From positions 1 through 64,000 of the forward strand of contig NZ_JALKFZ020000176.1 in the NCBI RefSeq assembly GCF_023243075.1: 64,000 nucleotides of DNA, written 5' to 3'. Origin of the DNA: Frankia sp. AiPa1 (GTDB taxonomy: Bacteria; Actinomycetota; Actinomycetes; Frankiales; Frankiaceae). Both the position numbers and the translations under genes were made by a program. Below, piece by piece: positions 61,942 through 64,000 of the stretch (position 1 is the first letter of the stretch; the number at the start of each line of letters is the position of its first letter). The notes under the pieces were generated by a model. It did no database searches, was not told the DNA's origin, and was given only the letters and a program-made list of their open reading frames with translations.

Positions 61942-64000
61942 GTGCCACCGCGCACGAACACGACGACACGGACGTCCCGGACGACCGCCCGGTCCTCCGC
62001 ACCCGTCCCCGAGCCCAGCGAGCCCGCGGGAGACAACCGACCCGCGACCGGGACGAGCGGCGCCGGCGGCGCGGGTGCCGGCGCGCCCGCATCCGGCACC
62101 GGCACCCGGCTGGTGATCGTGGAGTCGCCGGCGAAGGCGAAGACCATCGCCGGGTACCTCGGGCCGGGCTGGCTGGTGGAATCGAGCATCGGGCACATCC
62201 GTGACCTGCCGCGCAGCGCCGCCGATGTCCCGGCCGCGCACCGAGGCAAGCCCTGGGCCCGCCTCGGCGTGGACGTCGACAACGACTTCGAGCCGTTGTA
62301 CGTGGTGACCCCGGACAAGAAGGTCCAGGTCAGCAGGCTCAAGGCGCTGGTCAAGGACGCAAGCGAGCTCTACCTCGCGACAGACGAGGACCGCGAGGGC
62401 GAGGCGATCGCCTGGCACCTGCTACAGACCCTCAAGCCAACCGTGCCGGTCAAGCGGATGGTGTTCCACGAGATCACCCCGCAGGCGATCCGCCGCGCGG
62501 TGGAGAACCCACGCGAGATCAACGAGAACCTGGTCAACGCGCAGGAGACCCGGCGCATCCTGGACCGGCTCTACGGCTACGAGGTCTCCCCCGTGCTGTG
62601 GAAGAAGGTCATGCCGAAGCTCTCGGCCGGCCGGGTGCAGAGCGTTGCCACTCGCGTGCTGGTGGAGCGTGAGCGCGCCCGGATGCGCTTCCGCTCCGCG
62701 GAGTACTGGAACATCGAAGGTGTCTTTGGCGCCACCGTCGCCCGGGGCTCGGCGGACAACGGGTCAGGCGCCGGCGCGGGTGGTTCCGGCGCGGTGGAGC
62801 GCACACCGCTGCCGGCGACCCTGGTCGCGCTGGATGGCGCCCGCATCGCGACCGGCCGCGATTTCGCGCCCACCGGCGAGCTGACCACGGCCGGCGTCAC
62901 CCGGCTGGACGAACCAGGTGCCCAGGCACTCGCGCAGCGGCTCGCGGATGCCGCGTTCGCGGTGCGCTCGGTGGAGACCAAGCCATACCGTCGCTCGCCG
63001 TACCCCCCGTTCATGACCTCCACGCTGCAACAGGAGGCCGGACGCAAGTTGCGTTACTCCAGCCAGCGCACCATGCAGATCGCGCAGCGGCTGTACGAGA
63101 ACGGCTACATCACCTACATGCGCACCGACTCGACGAACCTGTCCGAGACGGCACTGACCGCGGCCCGCGCCCAGGCCGAGACGCTCTACGGCCCCGAGTA
63201 CGTCCCGTCGCGACCGCGGACCTACACCAAGAAGGTCAAGAACGCCCAGGAGGCGCACGAGGCGATCCGGCCCGCCGGCGACCAGTTCCGTACCCCGGGC
63301 GATGTCCGCGGCGAGCTGGACGGCGACTCCTACCGTCTCTACGAGCTGATCTGGCAGCGCACGGTGGCCAGCCAAATGGCCGATGCCCGGGGCACATCCG
63401 CCACGATCCGGCTCGGCGCGACCTCCTCGGCCGGCGAGAACGCGGAGTTCTCCGCCTCCGGCAAGGTCATCACGTTCCCCGGCTTCCTGCGTGCCTACGT
63501 CGAGGGCGCTGACGACCCCGAGGCCGAGCTCGAGGACCGCGAGCGGCGTCTGCCCGACGTCCGCGAGGGCGACCCGCTCACCATCCGTTCGCTCACCCCC
63601 CGCGGGCACGCCACCAGCCCGCCGGCCCGGTTCACCGAAGCCAGCCTGGTCAAGACGCTCGAGGAGCTCGGCATCGGCCGACCGTCCACCTACGCCTCGA
63701 TCATCGGCACGATCCAGGACCGCGGCTACGTGTGGAAGAAGGGGTCGGCGCTCGTCCCGAGCTTCATCGCCTTCGCCGTAGTGGGCCTGCTTGAGGATCA
63801 CTTCGGCCGGCTCGTCGACTACCGGTTCACCGCGACGATGGAGGACGATCTCGACGAGATCGCCGCCGGCACCGCCGGGTCCACCGACTGGCTCACCCGG
63901 TTCTACTTCGGCACCGGCAGCGGCCCCGATCCGGTCACCGATGCCGGTCTGAAGACGCTGGTCAGCGAGCGGCTCGGTGAGATCGACGCCCGCGAGGTGA
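61942..64000 (+). CDS. topA: DNA topoisomerase I (partial, runs off window)
   Basis: Type IA topoisomerase relaxing negative supercoils. First 686 codons are present; the frame is still open at the right edge. After a Thr/Ser/Gly-rich leader, TOPRIM starts at LVIVESPAKAKTI, with the acidic DEDREGEA. The catalytic Tyr lies in YITYMRTDST. EAHEAIRP and LGIGRPSTYA also fit. A Gly/Ser/Ala insert lies near VARGSADNGSGAGAGG. GTG 61942 has GAGGAGAGAA upstream. Confidence 0.95.
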   Translation, partial: MPPRTNTTTRTSRTTARSSAPVPEPSEPAGDNRPATGTSGAGGAGAGAPASGTGTRLVIVESPAKAKTIAGYLGPGWLVESSIGHIRDLPRSAADVPAAHRGKPWARLGVDVDNDFEPLYVVTPDKKVQVSRLKALVKDASELYLATDEDREGEAIAWHLLQTLKPTVPVKRMVFHEITPQAIRRAVENPREINENLVNAQETRRILDRLYGYEVSPVLWKKVMPKLSAGRVQSVATRVLVERERARMRFRSAEYWNIEGVFGATVARGSADNGSGAGAGGSGAVERTPLPATLVALDGARIATGRDFAPTGELTTAGVTRLDEPGAQALAQRLADAAFAVRSVETKPYRRSPYPPFMTSTLQQEAGRKLRYSSQRTMQIAQRLYENGYITYMRTDSTNLSETALTAARAQAETLYGPEYVPSRPRTYTKKVKNAQEAHEAIRPAGDQFRTPGDVRGELDGDSYRLYELIWQRTVASQMADARGTSATIRLGATSSAGENAEFSASGKVITFPGFLRAYVEGADDPEAELEDRERRLPDVREGDPLTIRSLTPRGHATSPPARFTEASLVKTLEELGIGRPSTYASIIGTIQDRGYVWKKGSALVPSFIAFAVVGLLEDHFGRLVDYRFTATMEDDLDEIAAGTAGSTDWLTRFYFGTGSGPDPVTDAGLKTLVSERLGEIDAREV

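Overview
High-GC actinobacterial chromosome segment (coding third positions almost all G/C; frequent GTG, TTG and possibly CTG starts). Gene order matches two conserved actinobacterial neighbourhoods: the Mycobacterium tuberculosis block cysS-ispF-ispD-carD-lpqE-radA-disA-mutY, and the block metallophosphoesterase-ponA2-whiB4-ArsA pair-ridA-MBL-crp-nth-CoA Nudix-marP-hydrolase-holin-ssd-tad-helicase-topA, with the Streptomyces-type helicase-bldG-anti-sigma-hppA order at the end. Organism assignment is inference; the gene order and base composition look most like Frankia or a close relative. It appears to be core chromosome with a few accessory patches.

Layout. 1-74 is an uninterrupted C run that looks like an assembly artefact. 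83-4669: cysS, a PPOX-fold protein, ispF, ispD and carD, all on the minus strand (isoprenoid MEP pathway, cysteinyl-tRNA, RNA polymerase regulation). 5721-10611: plus-strand LpqE-like lipoprotein, radA, disA, mutY (DNA repair and c-di-AMP signalling). 10615-16107: minus-strand pstS-pstC-pstA-pstB phosphate importer followed by an OmpR-type regulator with a degenerate receiver; a PHO-box-like direct repeat lies upstream of pstS and a strong hairpin lies between pstS and pstC. 17202-18975: a small unknown gene and an archaeal/eukaryotic-type prolyl-tRNA synthetase.

19441-22639 is a compact accessory cassette: an acyl carrier protein fused to a GNAT acyltransferase, a fatty-acyl-AMP-ligase-like adenylating enzyme and a SnoaL-like protein. 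It is followed by a small secreted four-cysteine protein, a UMP-kinase paralogue, and a decaying patch (about 24596-25870) with frameshifted gene remnants beside tRNA-Pro(CGG).

26050-49691 is the cell-envelope and stress core: PBP with PASTA domain, WhiB4-like protein, two ArsA-like ATPases, RidA, MBL hydrolase, a very large class III cyclase/ATPase/TPR protein convergent with Crp, endonuclease III, Nudix, a cupredoxin lipoprotein, the MarP periplasmic protease, a hydrolase, a holin-like protein, a Fic-like protein with a ruined catalytic motif, and Ssd. 49688-53480 is a tad pilus/secretion operon with a TadB-TadC fusion. 53535-58148 holds a membrane protein, an MrfA-like helicase, the BldG-type anti-sigma antagonist and its anti-sigma partner. 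58979-61318 is a K+-independent membrane pyrophosphatase, and topA runs off the right edge.

Three intergenic regions carry copies of a 74-bp hairpin repeat (3847, 34690, 58466), and several others carry short tandem repeats.
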